A stretch of 64,000 nt of DNA from Prosapia bicincta (Eukaryota > Arthropoda > Insecta > Hemiptera > Cercopidae). A program made the translations under genes and the position numbers. The stretch's first letter is position 1. Every line of letters begins with the position of its first letter. The stretch is from the NCBI GenBank assembly GCA_036971475.1, contig JBAIZL010000001.1, positions 108,366,350 to 108,430,349 on the forward strand, given 5' to 3'. Below the pieces are notes generated by a model that saw nothing but the letters and a program-made list of their open reading frames with translations, had not been told where the DNA came from and did not search any database. Positions 44,601 through 56,924 of this stretch are shown piece after piece.

Positions 44601-45801
44601 GTGTCAGGTTCTGAAACAAAAAGGATACAGGATAAAATAAATAATGGATATACTTTTTCTGAAATAAATATATATAATTATTTTATTCTTAATACATTCA
44701 TCTTCATTTTTGTTAGGAATATTTCTATATGTTTGAGTATGTTCTATATCTTTTCAAAACTTCAAGATGGAGTTAATCCAAAACACGTCAACAGAAGAGA
44801 ATATTGAAAAGTTAGGAATGGCAAAAAATTTTACTCAAACATATAATTATTTTATTGTTTGTGTTTTGTAATTATATATACGTATACATGTGATTAATGT
44901 ATATATGATGACCTACTGTCATAAAAAGTATTATAAGTTGAAATTTAATCTTACATTTACCTATATATACATATATTTACATAAATGTTCGCGTATATGA
45001 TGTACATCCATTATTACACAAGTAATAATAAATGTTAAGTGTTATAAATATATTGTAAAAATCTTTTAATTATACTTATATTTATTAGTGTGTTAAAAGA
45101 GGTAATACATGTTAACTAAACAATGAATAGATGTTACCCAGTTTCATCAGATGTGGTAATTTTTACTTGAAAGGTTGATTCAATAATACCAGTAACCATC
45201 AAATTGTTTTATTAGAAAGTATTTAAGCTTTGTAGATTCACACAAAGCTATTATAATTTCGTGACTTCAACAGCCTTTTCTGGACCCGCCATTAAGTTAT
45301 TTGCATTCAGACACCCCCCCCCCCACACACAGATTGCATTAAAATTTAACCATTTCAACTTTTAATAAAATATATATTCAGTAAAGCCATATTTCTTAAA
45401 TTCAATGCATTTTACTTGACTTTTCCAACTTACATAGTAATATGTTACTACTCATTTCTTTGTTGTGTTGGTTTTGTCAATGGCTATTTGATGTTACGAA
45501 CTATTTGAAAATGTGCATCTTTTATATTCCATGAAAATTTAAAAAATGCATTTTGCCTCATTCTCTTACTCTTTGTATATTTCTTTTGATATTATTAATA
45601 TAATTGGTAACTATTTTGTTTATATACTTTGATAGTGGTGAACTCCTAAAGGCAGACAAGTGTTCAGATATATCCTGATACTGTCCTAAGTGGTGACTAA
45701 AGATCTAGCTATAAAATAGATATAAATAGAAAATGAGGTGTGAGTTAACTTTTGTAGTTGTTTCTTGAGCAAAACAATAATTAATTCTATCTTGATTTAA
45801 G

Positions 45802-45976
45802 GTGGTTAGGCGCCGTAAAACATCAAGTAGATCACAGAATGCAGCAGCACGGGCTTCATTTCCCATAGCAAAACTTCAAGTCTCTGAAAGTAAAGCTGCC
45901 CTTAAATTGGAACAGAGATTGAACGATCCTGCAATTAATGGGGAAATATCTTCAGATGAAAGAACACATACTGAAG
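45802..45976 (+). CDS. KIF13B: Kinesin-3 (KIF13B-like) exon 10
   Basis: Acceptor TTGATTTAAG (ends 45801), donor GTATTT (from 45977). The product VVRRRKTSSRSQNAAARASF then PIAKLQVSESKAALKLEQRL is basic at first and acidic at its end. Ends one base into a codon. It immediately precedes the CAP-Gly exons. Confidence 0.86.
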
Positions 45977-46059
45977 GTATTTTTATAATCTTTGTTGAAT
46001 TGCTTTAAATGGGGTATTTACTTTAATATTTAAGATTGCTGCAAATCTAGAGACTAAGT

Positions 46060-46434
46060 TATAGCTGTTCACTCATAAGCTGGCGCCTGATCTATCGATA
46101 GAAAACAAAAAGCTAGCCCTGTTCAAAAACATTGGTTTTGTAGTACGTGTTGCATTGCAGGCGTTCCGGTAATTTAGAAAAGTGACATATGTAAATTTGC
46201 TTATGATTTAATGTAAATTGACTGATCAACAAATGAACTGTAAAACTATGACAAATCAAATAAAATAATATTTATAGTGGACATTCGCCGTCGTCGAATC
46301 TACATTATTGTAATTTAAATTGTTGTATCTCATATTATAATGTCTGTGGAACGGTCTTTTGCTTCCTCAACTCATCCCTCCCTTCCGTCTATGCTTGCGA
46401 TTCGGGGGCGCCAGCTTACCTGTGACCAGCTATA
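46060..46434. mobile_element. MITE with 13-bp core inverted repeats
   Basis: The ends are imperfect inverted repeats. The left has TATAGCTG, TTCAC and TAAGCTGGCGCC; the complement of the right has TATAGCTG, GTCAC and TAAGCTGGCGCC. About 375 bp, no coding capacity. A non-autonomous DNA transposon of unassigned superfamily; the TATA at each edge could include a TA target. It lies 50 bp from mariner B. Confidence 0.65.
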
Positions 46435-46484
46435 TTTAACTTGTTTTTCTAATTATATAGTTGTCATTCCACATTAATTTACTA

Positions 46485-47769
46485 CGAGGGCTATTCAGAA
46501 AGTAAGGAACGTTTTTGAATTAAAAAAAAAATAAGTACAATAAAAATTTTTTATTATAAACATCTGAAAGAGCAACTAAAATACTAATTTTCTATGTAGT
46601 CACCAAACAAATTGAGACATTTATCGTAGCGGTGGACAAGTTTTGAAGTTCCTTCATCATAGAAATCTGCCGCCTGCGATGTCAGCCACTCAGTGACACG
46701 CGCCTTGAGCTCCGCGTCGTCGTCAAAGCGCTGTGTTGCTAGCCAGGTCTTCATTCTTGAAAACAAGTGAAAATCGCTTGGTGCCAGGTCAGGACTATAG
46801 GGCGGATGAGGAAAACCTCCCATTTGAATGACTCAAGGAGTTCTTTGGTGCGGTTTGCTGTGTGAGGTCGGGCATTGTCATGCACAAACAAAATTTTTGA
46901 CGTCAATTTCCCTCGGCGTTTGTTTTGAACTGCTCTCCTAAGGTTGCGCAGAGTTTCACAGTACCGCTCAGAGTTTATTGTTGCACTAAGAAAGTCAATA
47001 AGAAGCACACCTTGCCTGTCCCAAAAAACCATCGCCATAATCTTTCTTGCTGACAATGTTTGCAAACATTTTCTTGGTTTTTTGGGGGAGCTTGTGTGCC
47101 CCCACTCCATGGACTGTAATTTCGTTTCGCAATTAACGTGTTTTACCCATGTCTCATCACCAGTTACGATGCGATCCAGTAGTGAATCACCATGTCTGTC
47201 GTAGGCATCCAGAAATGTCAAACTTGTCTCCATTTGCTGACTTTTATGGCGGTCATTGAGCATTTTCGGCACCCATCTTGCACAAACTTTGTGGTAGCCT
47301 AACCTTTGTGTGACAATTTCAAACAACAAAGTCCGTGAAACTTGTGGGAAACAAAGTGAAAGCTCCGTTATCGTGAATCGGCGGTTTTCGTGAACCTTTT
47401 CATCAACTTTAGCAACCAGTTCTTCAGTCACAATGCTTGGGCGTCCGCTCTTCGCTTCATCATGAACGTCAGTTCGGCAATTTTTAAACTGAATGCACCA
47501 TTTTCTCACAGAACTTTCATTCATTACGTTGTTTCCATAAACTTCACACACTTTGGGATAAATGTAACCGTATCACTGACCGCACCTCACAACTGGTGGG
47601 ATTTTCAATCGCAGCGCACATCTTCAGTTGAAATTGCGAAAAAACGGGCAACGTGGAAATATTTCCGTTGACACTGCTGGACGCCGACTGAGTTGCCAAG
47701 TGCACACGCACCAAAATGTAGGTGATTAGCGTCAGACAGAAACGTTCCTTACTTTCTAAATAGCCCTCG
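46485..47769 (-). mobile_element. mariner-family DNA transposon B (defective)
   Basis: 1,285 bp with TA on both sides (46483-46484 and 47770-47771). Long inverted repeats begin CGAGGGCTATTCAGAAAGTA. The transposase is on the minus strand, antisense to the kinesin gene. It differs in sequence from mariner A, so the two are separate subfamilies. Confidence 0.9.
46584..47622 (-). pseudogene. mariner transposase B, two frame breaks
   Basis: N-terminus MCAAIENPTSCEVRSVIR lies in one frame (to about 47568). The main body, 47551-46751, has the helix-turn-helix SSVRKWCIQF, then the first Asp in IVTGDETWVKH and the second in FVHDNARPHTAN. The end (46823-46584) in a third frame has YSPDLAPSDFHLF with the third Asp and the tail CLNLFGDYIEN. 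One frameshift near 47565 and one near 46800 inactivate it. Otherwise nearly complete and less decayed than copy A. Confidence 0.9.
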
Positions 47770-47771
47770 TA

Positions 47772-48616
47772 TATTTGATTATATACTTTTTTATGCAAAC
47801 GAATTACTTTTAAATTTAATCATAAAAAAATATATTTTTCAGAGAATAGCATCCATTTAAATAATTTGATAGTGGGATTACAAAAAATTAACATATTTGT
47901 TTAGTAATCCCCATTTATAATGATGCTACCCGTATTGGAGTTTCATTTATAAATCAAGCAGAATCGTGTCTGCCAAACAGAGAAATCTTACCTTTGCTCA
48001 GATTCAGTCATAGATTATTGGGTTTTCCATAATTATTCTCCAGTGTGAACCACTTGTTTGTGTTTAATTATCTGGAAATACTGTCCCGGGCTATAAATCT
48101 TTTTCTAAGAATAGTGAGTTATAAACAAACCTTATATACTACTACAACTTGATGTCACTATTTTTCAAAATTACGGTAAAAACTTTTTAAAGAAAAAACT
48201 TATTCTGTCATGGAAACTCATTTCGATGCCACGCAATAGAATATTTTGTTTAGTGAGATTCAAATCAGTAATGTGAAAAAGTTTGTGACAGTTCTAACTC
48301 TTACAATTAATGCAAAATTATTTGTTAAAAGATAAGATGATTTAACAAAAAGAGTATCATTGAGTTACCTAGTTATTAAAGAGGCTTTTTTTGCACTACA
48401 GAGCATCTTAATAAGCATTTATTTATGTTACTATTATTACGTGTTTACTGTACTTATACTAAATAATCACAATTACTTTCAATAATTGACTTTAAAAATC
48501 TGTACAATTGTAATAAAATTAGAGCATTTTTAAAAATAAAATCAGCTTTAATAATCACCACCCGTTAAACTTCAATTTGCTGACATTCTTAATTTAACTG
48601 TACTGTCATTTTGTAG
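47772..48616. other. Intron, no gene seen
   Basis: AT-rich, ending with acceptor TTTTGTAG. Nothing else noticed. Confidence 0.5.
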
Positions 48617-48790
48617 ATGAAAATGAAACACAAGGACGTATAATCAATGAAGAACCTCTCCCAGAATGGGTTTGCATTGGTGAAAGTATTTTAATACGCC
48701 CTTCCAATGTTTCTGGAGTAATTGCTTTCATTGGACCTACTCACTTTGCTCCTGGCACATGGATAGGAGTTGATTTAGATGCTCCTACAG
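48617..48790 (+). CDS. KIF13B: Kinesin-3 (KIF13B-like) exon 11, CAP-Gly domain part 1
   Basis: Acceptor TTTTGTAG (ends 48616), donor GTATTC (from 48791). The product ends with the first half of a CAP-Gly domain: LPEWVCIGESILIRPSNVSG, then VIAFIGPTHFAPGTWIGVDL and DAPTG. CAP-Gly domains bind the EEY/F ends of tubulin and EB proteins. Among kinesins this C-terminal domain marks KIF13B / kinesin-73, which fixes the identity of the gene. Confidence 0.95.
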
Positions 48791-49385
48791 GTATTCAGTG
48801 TTTATTTATAAACAGCATCAGGCTTATTGCGGTTTGTAATTAATAATTAATGTACCAATAAAACGTAATGGAGTTTTGACAAATCTGTTCATATTGTACT
48901 GAAATAGATATCCACTAAATAAAAAAATCAAATTATAGATTTAATATTTAGTTAGTTGCGTTGAATGAGTACATGGAGTTAGTTGCACATTAATTGTATA
49001 ACTTTCCAAAATCACACTTTTCATCTAGAGGGCCACCGTTGTTTTTTAAAAAAATGTCTAACCTCAGAGGAACATATTGATGGTTAGTCATACAACTATT
49101 TATGTGAATAAAATTTATTGATAATTTAAAATAGTGCCTGCCTTAACAAAATGACACTTTTTAGTAATCCAACTAAGATTGAAATAAGTTATTTTGTATG
49201 TTTTTTTCAAATGTTTATTGATTTTCAATTGAATTTATGTTTGATAGTTAATAAACAAATGCTTATTTATAGTGAAGTGTTATGCACATTTATGGTAAGG
49301 TGTATTATTATTTTGTGTAGGAAAATATTATTAAAAAATAATAAATTTTCAAGTAGGATCTAACATATTGTATTACTTTTTAAAG
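48791..49385. other. Intron within the CAP-Gly domain
   Basis: About 595 bp of AT-rich DNA between exons 11 and 12, with no feature noticed. Confidence 0.6.
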
Positions 49386-49550
49386 GTAAAAATGATGGGG
49401 AAATACAGGGAATGAGATATTTTGAAGCACGACAAAAACATGGAATTTTTGTTCGTGTAAACAAACTTATTCAGGATAGAAGAGGTCGTGCAATGAGGAA
49501 TATGACGTTGCCTCCTAATTCTGGCACCATGCGGCGAAGTCATAGTAGAG
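49386..49550 (+). CDS. KIF13B: Kinesin-3 (KIF13B-like) exon 12, CAP-Gly domain part 2
   Basis: Acceptor TACTTTTTAAAG (ends 49385), donor GTTTGT (from 49551). Carries the domain's binding groove: GKNDGEIQGMRYFEARQKHG then IFVRVNKL. The GKNDG signature is intact. After the domain comes a basic tail, QDRRGRAMRNM and MRRSHSRG. A ~80-bp (AT)n tract begins 69 bp into the next intron. Confidence 0.95.
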
Positions 49551-49618
49551 GTTTGTTCTTATTAATGCAGTTTTATTTAATGCATGAACCAGAAATAGCG
49601 ACATCTAATATAGAGACA

Positions 49619-49704
<86 letters not shown>

Positions 49705-49706
<2 letters not shown>

Positions 49707-49835
49707 TGCAATGTGTTTTTTGTGTGTCTATTCTAAAGAAATTGCAGTTTTGGACTATTGCCTCTAGGTAAGCCTGTCAGTCTCCTATCTAAACCAAAAT
49801 ATCTTAAATAAGCTGTAAGCTCTACTAGAACTAAC

Positions 49836-49840
<5 letters not shown>
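49705..49840 (+). mobile_element. Third PLE-like family, single direct arm
   Basis: Related to the arm at 9773-9945: AAATTGCAGTTTTGGACTAT, TGCCTCTAGGTAAGCCTGTC and AGTCTCCTAT. It lies between two (AT)n runs. It again keeps the AGGTAAG splice-donor-like word, here followed by CCTGTCAG. Confidence 0.55.
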
Positions 49841-49900
<60 letters not shown>

Positions 49901-49903
<3 letters not shown>

Positions 49904-50102
49904 GTTAATATATTACTATTGTAAGTAATTTTATCCACCATTAAGTGCAATAATTTTACCTTGAGTGATGAGGCACCTTTCGGTCACTTGACCATTGTCG
50001 AAATTAGTGCACTTAATGGTGGATAAAATTACTTACAATAGTAATATATTAACTTCATAAAGTCAGTGCAACGGAAAAACAATGGATAACGTTAAATATC
50101 AA

Positions 50103-50105
<3 letters not shown>
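49901..50105 (+). mobile_element. PLE-derived hairpin element 5, centre deleted
   Basis: Left arm 49901-50000 is complete, but the right arm resumes at AGTGCACTTAATGGTGG, so its ribozyme-like part is missing. The outer edges are the same as in elements 1 and 2 (GAAGTTAATATATT left, AAATATCAAGAAT right). (AT)n lies on both sides. Confidence 0.75.
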
Positions 50106-50136
<31 letters not shown>

Positions 50137-50139
<3 letters not shown>

Positions 50140-50385
50140 GTTAATATATTACTATGTAAGTAATTTTATCCACCATTAAGTGCAATAATTTTACCTTGAG
50201 TGATGAGGCACCTTTCGGTCAATTGACCATTGTCGAATCACTGACGTTTTTCAAATATATATATGAAGTTATTATTAATTATTGTAAACAATTTTTTTTC
50301 TTCCACTAAGTGCAATAATTTTACCTTATGTGATGAGGCACCTTTCGGTCACTTGACCATTGTCGAGTCACTGAATTAATTTACC
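50137..50385 (-). mobile_element. Two single PLE left arms
   Basis: Left-arm-only copies at 50137-50245 and 50264-50380, both read as reverse complements of the terminal repeat. Each starts GAAGTTA right after an AT tract (the second after TCAAATATATATAT) and ends near GAATCACTGA / GAGTCACTGA. The second is more diverged and resembles the element at 31509. Confidence 0.7.
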
Positions 50386-51582
50386 CTAAGTGATTTGGAT
50401 CAACCTTTTAACTCTCAGTCTTTTATCACTTTATCTTTCAGTTGTGCATTATAGACTGCAATAAATGGGTGAGCACAATGACAACAGATTTGTGTCCTAG
50501 ATCTGTGCCGTTGCCTTTTCATGTTGTTATTTAAAAAATATATTGATGTTATTAATAATTGAAAGTTGTCTTGCTATAATGTGTTAATACTTTTTTAAAA
50601 CAATATTAGTTATAAAGTTTTTTTAACAAATGGAATATCAATAATTGGTTGCATGAATGCTACAACTAAGCAGTAAGCTGTTAGTAGCATTTTATTTATC
50701 TTTTTACACATTGTTATTATTGTTTATTATTTATGATATTTTAATTTACAATTATTCTTTTTCATAATAATGATTACAAATAATCATTTAAAAAATAATA
50801 AATTAGTGTAACAAAATTTAGTTATCTTGATCTTTTGCACAATAATTAATTTGTTCATACTAGATTGCTCAGATTGCAGAAAATTTAATTCTTAATTGGT
50901 TAACAGGCTTAAATGTTTACTTTTGAGATAATAATTAATCTAGAAACAATATATTCTATCTTTGGAAAAAGTCCCTGACAATTGCTTCAAGTATCTCTCT
51001 TCTATTCAAAAATACACTTCAAAGTTTCAATATTTAAGTAACACTACGTTTTTTCCTAACCAGGCAATTAAAGCCTATTAATTAAATGCATCTTGGCTGA
51101 AAATACATCTAGAAACACAGTTTGAAAAATAATTGTCACTGCAAAAAATATTTGCAAAAATAATATACTTCATTAGTATTTTTTTTTTTTATTAGGAGAA
51201 GTTATTGAGAAAAAAATATTATATGTCAACACTCTTAACAACACTTGCTATCTGCTATTTTAATCTAATCCAATGCCAATGTTACTATTCTGACACAATA
51301 GAAGCTACATTATGTGTTCAGGCTTTTTCTTTGTCATATTTTAGGTTTTGTTAGTAAATAAATTAGGTATAAGATATTTATTTTTGGTTAATTTTTTTTC
51401 TCTTATTAGTAGTTATATTTGACTTGTAGAACTTCAGAAACAATAATCAATAACAATTACATGTGATTCAGACCTCAAATATGTGCTTCAGTATCTCATC
51501 ATATACTATATTAGTTCATTTTTTAACTGGTAAATAATTTTTGTATGGCATATTTATTCTTTAATGATGGTTTTGTGTTCAG
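50386..51582. other. Last intron, remainder
   Basis: AT-rich, no gene. A T-run at 51179-51191 and acceptor TTTTGTGTTCAG at the end. Confidence 0.5.
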
Positions 51583-51680
51583 GTGAAGGTTTATCTACAA
51601 TTCATCGATCCCGAAGCCGGGGTGAAGGTCTAAGCTCTGTAGGTACCATGGGAAAACAGGTACCTAGGCACAGCAAATAA
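51583..51680 (+). CDS. KIF13B: Kinesin-3 (KIF13B-like) terminal exon 13
   Basis: Acceptor TTTTGTGTTCAG (ends 51582). The product GEGLSTIHRSRSRGEGLSSV then GTMGKQVPRHSK ends at TAA 51678-51680. The SRSRGEG repeat is basic and echoes the SHSRG of exon 12. Total from the window is 751 codons with stop. An alternative donor (CAG|GTACCT at 51660) exists but is weak. Confidence 0.85.
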
Positions 51681-54600
51681 CATCATCATATTCAAACCCC
51701 GTTCATGTACAAATATTAGTTGTATTTCCTCATTATGCCACTCATGTACAGTTTTGTTATATATTATTTTAAGCACTGCGTAAATTTTTAAACCTTCGAC
51801 TGTTCTTACTACTATTTTAGTTCAGGTATTTAATACAATAATGGAACAGAATGTATAATATTTTTTAGACTGACAGGAAATGAAACATTCCATTTTGAGC
51901 ATAACAAAGATTGGCAAAATCTTTTTGAACTGCCATTTCATTTAGTCCTTTTTTGCATGAATTCAACACTTAAAAATATTTTCCATTCTATAAATGTGAT
52001 ATGTTGTTAGTTTTTATGAACAAGTGCATTGTATAATTAGAAAAGTTTTAGAAACTATGCAAACTATTTTTATTCTTGCTTGTGTATAAATGTTATTGCC
52101 AAGATTAAGGTAATTACTCAAAAGGGAGAAAAAGTATAATAAATTATTGCCAATAATTTTACTCAGTTAAATGGGGATTGCTTGTATGATATTATAAAAA
52201 TGCTTGCTTCACTTTAGTTATTACTAAATGCCAACATTTTGCCATTTTAGAAAAATGAACGTTGCTTAATTATTCCAAAAGGAGATAATTTAATTAGCAA
52301 TATATGAGTTAGAACATTAAGCGTAGTATATTTGTCAACTTATAAAGATTGGATTTTGCTCGCTATAGGTCTGTAGTATCGATTGCTATATTGTGCAGGT
52401 TAAAATACTATTGGTGCAAACAAAATGTTTATATTTAGTGTAAGGAAACATCCCATCCATGTACACAATAATTTATAAGCAGCGAATCCATCCTCTAGAA
52501 TTTGTCCATTTTGGAATAAAAAACATTTCCGTTCCATATAAAATTTGAATTATTCCAAAAGTTTTTTTAAAAAGTCAAGTAGTTTTCCTACAAATATTGG
52601 ACATTTTATTTGTTGATTATTTTATGAATTTACCATATATGTATATAATTAATTATAAATAATACAGGGTTCTTAAAGTTTTGTTATGTATTATTAAGTT
52701 AGAATAACGAAAAGATCAAATAAGGTTCTGTGGTTGCGTTTTCTGCACTAATATTAAGTGTGACATGTAATGTAAACAGTACTGAACATCTGTACAAAAG
52801 AGGTCTGTCACATGATTACATTGCATGTTTTTCAGAAAATTAAAGTTTTCATTTATGCACATTTGATTTGTGTAACTTTTAAGACCTAAACTTTTTATGA
52901 AAATATTTTTTAGTCTTATATTACTACCTATTAACATCTTTCCATACATTGGATATTTCAGTTTTTATTTTCTGGTGTCATAGTTTTAAAAGTCACATAT
53001 AAAAATCTTGTTTTACAATTTAACCCAAATTAATGCATGATCCTTTAGTTTTTGTAAAAGTATTATTTTGTTTATGAAAATGCATGTATATATATTTTTT
53101 TCAAATTTTAGTGCTTTTAATGGGTATGTATTTCTATATTAGATATTTCATTATTTAATATTATAATTAATAATAATATTAAATTGCAGAAATGCAACCA
53201 TTTGTATTAGTTTTCATTAGTTTATTGTTCCTTATTTAAATTTGCAACTTTGCAATAGAAATGAAGTCAAAATACAATGCATTATTGATTTTTTTAATGC
53301 ATATATTTATTTAGTGTTATTATATTTATTTGTTGACATTTTGTAAAGGTTATTATTTATAGATTTCAAACATTGGTGTACTTACTTTGTGAATATTGTT
53401 TGTGTATATTTCTTTTAAATAGTCATTTTATCATAATGTTTAGTGTATTAGGTGATATTTTAAATGGAATTACTATATTGAAAATTATATTTTGCAAAGA
53501 AATTACTTAAATCTTATTTTATTAAAATAAAATAGTATTAGAAAGATGTTAGCATGTATTAATTGCAGCTAAACGTCATTTAAATCATGAAATCATTGTA
53601 ATTTGTCACTCTTAATTACTGAAGTTTTATATAAAAGCAAAGAATATTAAATGAAACTGAACTTAAAATTTTAAATGTTTTTACTTTTTAAAAAAACTTT
53701 TAAGTTGTATTTAGTATAAAATTAAACACTTTTAATATCATTTTAATAAAATGTGGATAATTTTATGTCAGTGAGATAGTAAAAGTTTGTGTAAATTGTT
53801 AATAATTACTGTTATAAAACTTTAAATTAAATTATTTGTTAAACTTACCATCTTATTAAGTCATTGTGGTATATATTTTATTTTGTAATTTATATACGGG
53901 TAAATAATACAAATTGAGGGGTATGGATTGTAAGTTTGAATTTTCCATACTTTTAATTGGCAGCGACATGTTAAGAAGTTATACTAAAAGTTTGAACTTG
54001 AATTTTAAAAATTTAAATAGCATTGAGTTTTTATTACTTTCCCTATTCAAGGGGAATTTTTACTAATTAAATTAGCAATTAAAGAGAGTGGTTCTAAAAA
54101 GTAAACATAATCATAGCAGGTAAGTTTTAGAAATCACAAATTACAAGCTAAAAACAGGCAGTTCATTTATTAAAAATTTTAGGGGTTAATCTGATTTTAA
54201 ACTTCTACTTTTGTTTTCAGGATTAATTATAGATTCTCCCCAAATCTTAACTTTGTCACTAAATAACATTTTAAATAAAATTGTCAAAAAAATTAGTGAT
54301 TTTGTTTCAAGATTTTTTTCAGTCATAAGTAACTCTAATACTAAACCAAAAATATATCCAAAATGTATTTTATCCGTGTAAAATTAGATTTATTATTATA
54401 TTCTTTTAAAATTTAAATGAAGTAAATAGTTCTAAAACGTTGTGCAGCTAAAGGTAGTATTTGAGTGCAACTTTTATTTTTTGACTGTAACAAATAAATT
54501 TCAAGTAGATCACAATATTTTTGCTCATACTGTAATGGTTATTTCTGTTATAATCTAATGAAATATTTATGATTTGGAGATACCGTCCATGGAAATATTT

Positions 54601-56924
54601 AAGGCAATAATGTGGTATACTCTGCCACCTTGTGATTATACAAGGTTCGCTGATGTGTATCTGTGTGAGTAATATTTCTCTGTTATTACACTGAGATAAT
54701 TGTACTTATGGAATTACTTCAAACATCTTTAAATTATATAGTTTTTGTAATATTAAAATGATTTAAATATTATGATTCTTAATTATTTGTCAAGTCTTTT
54801 TTTTATTTACACCTTTTTATGGATTTTATTTAAATATTCTTTTTAAGGACGTTAATAAAGATCTAGTTTATTTCCATGAAGTTTAGATTCAGTTTCATAG
54901 TTATTTCAAATTATTAGTGAACTTCACGTTAGACAATTTTTAATTTTATAATATAGTTATAATCAAAGAAAATAAATAATCAGAACTTATCTATGCATGC
55001 AAATTGATCATTTATAAAAATGTGCAATATTTTGAATAGGCAATACATAAAAGGCAATATAAGTATTTATTAAAATTTTCTTTTTTAACAATATTTTACC
55101 TAATGTGGTTTTCTACTTTGAAATTAAACATTACTGTTTATTTTCACTCTAACGTTTGTGTAGGGAAACAGGAGATGTTAAACATGAGATGAAAAAAATA
55201 GTTTTGCAATTTTAAAATTGGCAAACTTTGAGTAGTCATATTACATAACTTATATTTTAATAAATTAATGCAATTTACAGTTCTATTAGGTTTTAATATT
55301 ATTTGCAGTCAGTAACAATTTGAAGGGTTTCTGTAATAAATTTTCGTGAATAGTGGTAGAAAATTTATTTAAGTTTAAATTAATAAAAGCGTAGTTTAAA
55401 GTGTAATTATAGTTTATTTTTTGTACTGTATTTATGTAAGGTTGTGACTCTAGCTTCTGTAAGTGATACTTTAATTTGTGTAATTACTATCTACTATCTA
55501 TACATATGTTGTAACAGGTGGCTTTCTAAACAAATTAATTTATTCATATTGTTGTTAATATTTCCGGCTTTTTTCTGTTAAAATATTTTATAAATATATA
55601 TTTGTTTTTGTTGATACATTTTTTTAAAACAAACAATTTCTATCTATTTTTCTTCACCCACTTGTAGCATTTTGAATGTCAGTATAAATAAAAATAAAAT
55701 AATTTTATTGTTCATTTTAATTCTCCTTTTAATTTATCACCAGGATTACTAATTTAAGATTATTTTTAAGATTATAGAATATTTTAGTAAAGGGGGCACT
55801 TAAAATAGGCATTTTATAAAATTCCATTCTACTTTTGAATTTAACATATAACTATTTCTTCATTATGAATGTAAATTCCCACTTACCAAAATATTCCGTT
55901 GCCTGGCAATGACGCGAGTTCCTGGGAAATTTTTTTTCTACTATAGTTTTGAAAAAGAGGGACATTACATTGTAATAGCATGTAAGGTGGTTTATAACTA
56001 TTCATAGAAAACGGTTTATAATCTGAGATGGCATTTCCGCTGAACTATACACAAACAAGTAATTTTCGCTTTGTCAATTCCTGGACTACAGCATTCAAGT
56101 GTTATTTCCCTGTGGTAGCTCAGTGTCTCATGCTTAAAACTGTCTTACAGGTTTTAGTTATTATTTCATTAAGTTTGATTGATTTTTAATTTGATTGATG
56201 ATAATGTGTTGTTTAGCTATTGTACATTGTGTTTTATATTGTTAATATCAGTTAGTAATTATTATTTTTATTATAGGACATCCAATTAAACAGAATTTGA
56301 TGGTTTTGCTAGAGGATTGTTAAACTTAACATTTTTTACCACCAAAAACTATTAGAATTTTAAATTGTATTATTTTTCTTGAGCAATAATTTTTAACACA
56401 TCAATTATGATTGTTAATTTGTTTCAGATTAAATGAAGCATTCATAATTTTTTATGTAGTATCTGTTTAAAAAAATTGTTTTATATAAGTTTAATAAATG
56501 TTGTAAATCATTCTGACAGGGGCATGCCTTGAAAATGAGGCCTGGGGCAATAAATATAGCAGGGGTGCTATTACCACCACATGCCTATATGGGAGGGCCT
56601 ATTTAAATTCAAATATTAAAGTGAAATTAAAATAATAATATAAAAAATAATAATATAATAATATAATAAATAAAATAACTAAAATGTATGTAATTAAGAG
56701 ATAATAATAACACCTAATAAAAAAAAATCACCAATGAAAATACAAATAATTAGTATTAGATAATTCTTATGTCACATATTCCAATACCGCTTTTTGTATA
56801 TTCTAAAGCCACAGTAAGCTGCTGCTTGAAAAATAAAATCATTTTAAAAGGGAGATATTGTATTTTGTAAAAATAAAAATTATCAGCGAAGATTTGTTTG
56901 AGTAATGCGTCCGGATTTAAAAAT
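51681..56924. other. 3' UTR and downstream DNA
   Basis: AT-rich with many AATAAA-like words (for example near 52516 and 55700), so the true poly(A) site cannot be chosen by eye. No coding frame, inverted repeat or element was recognised across 5.2 kb, which is the longest plain stretch in the window. Confidence 0.45.

Noticed and set aside
49412..49771. A frame running from exon 12 through an (AT)n tract into repeats
   Set aside because: Only the exon 12 part is real. The YIYI stretch is translated microsatellite past the splice donor. The same applies to the frame ending at 33032.
56110..56150. TGGTAGCTCAGTG, a tRNA box A-like word
   Set aside because: No box B (GGTTCGA) or cloverleaf follows at the right distance; judged chance or an old SINE scrap.
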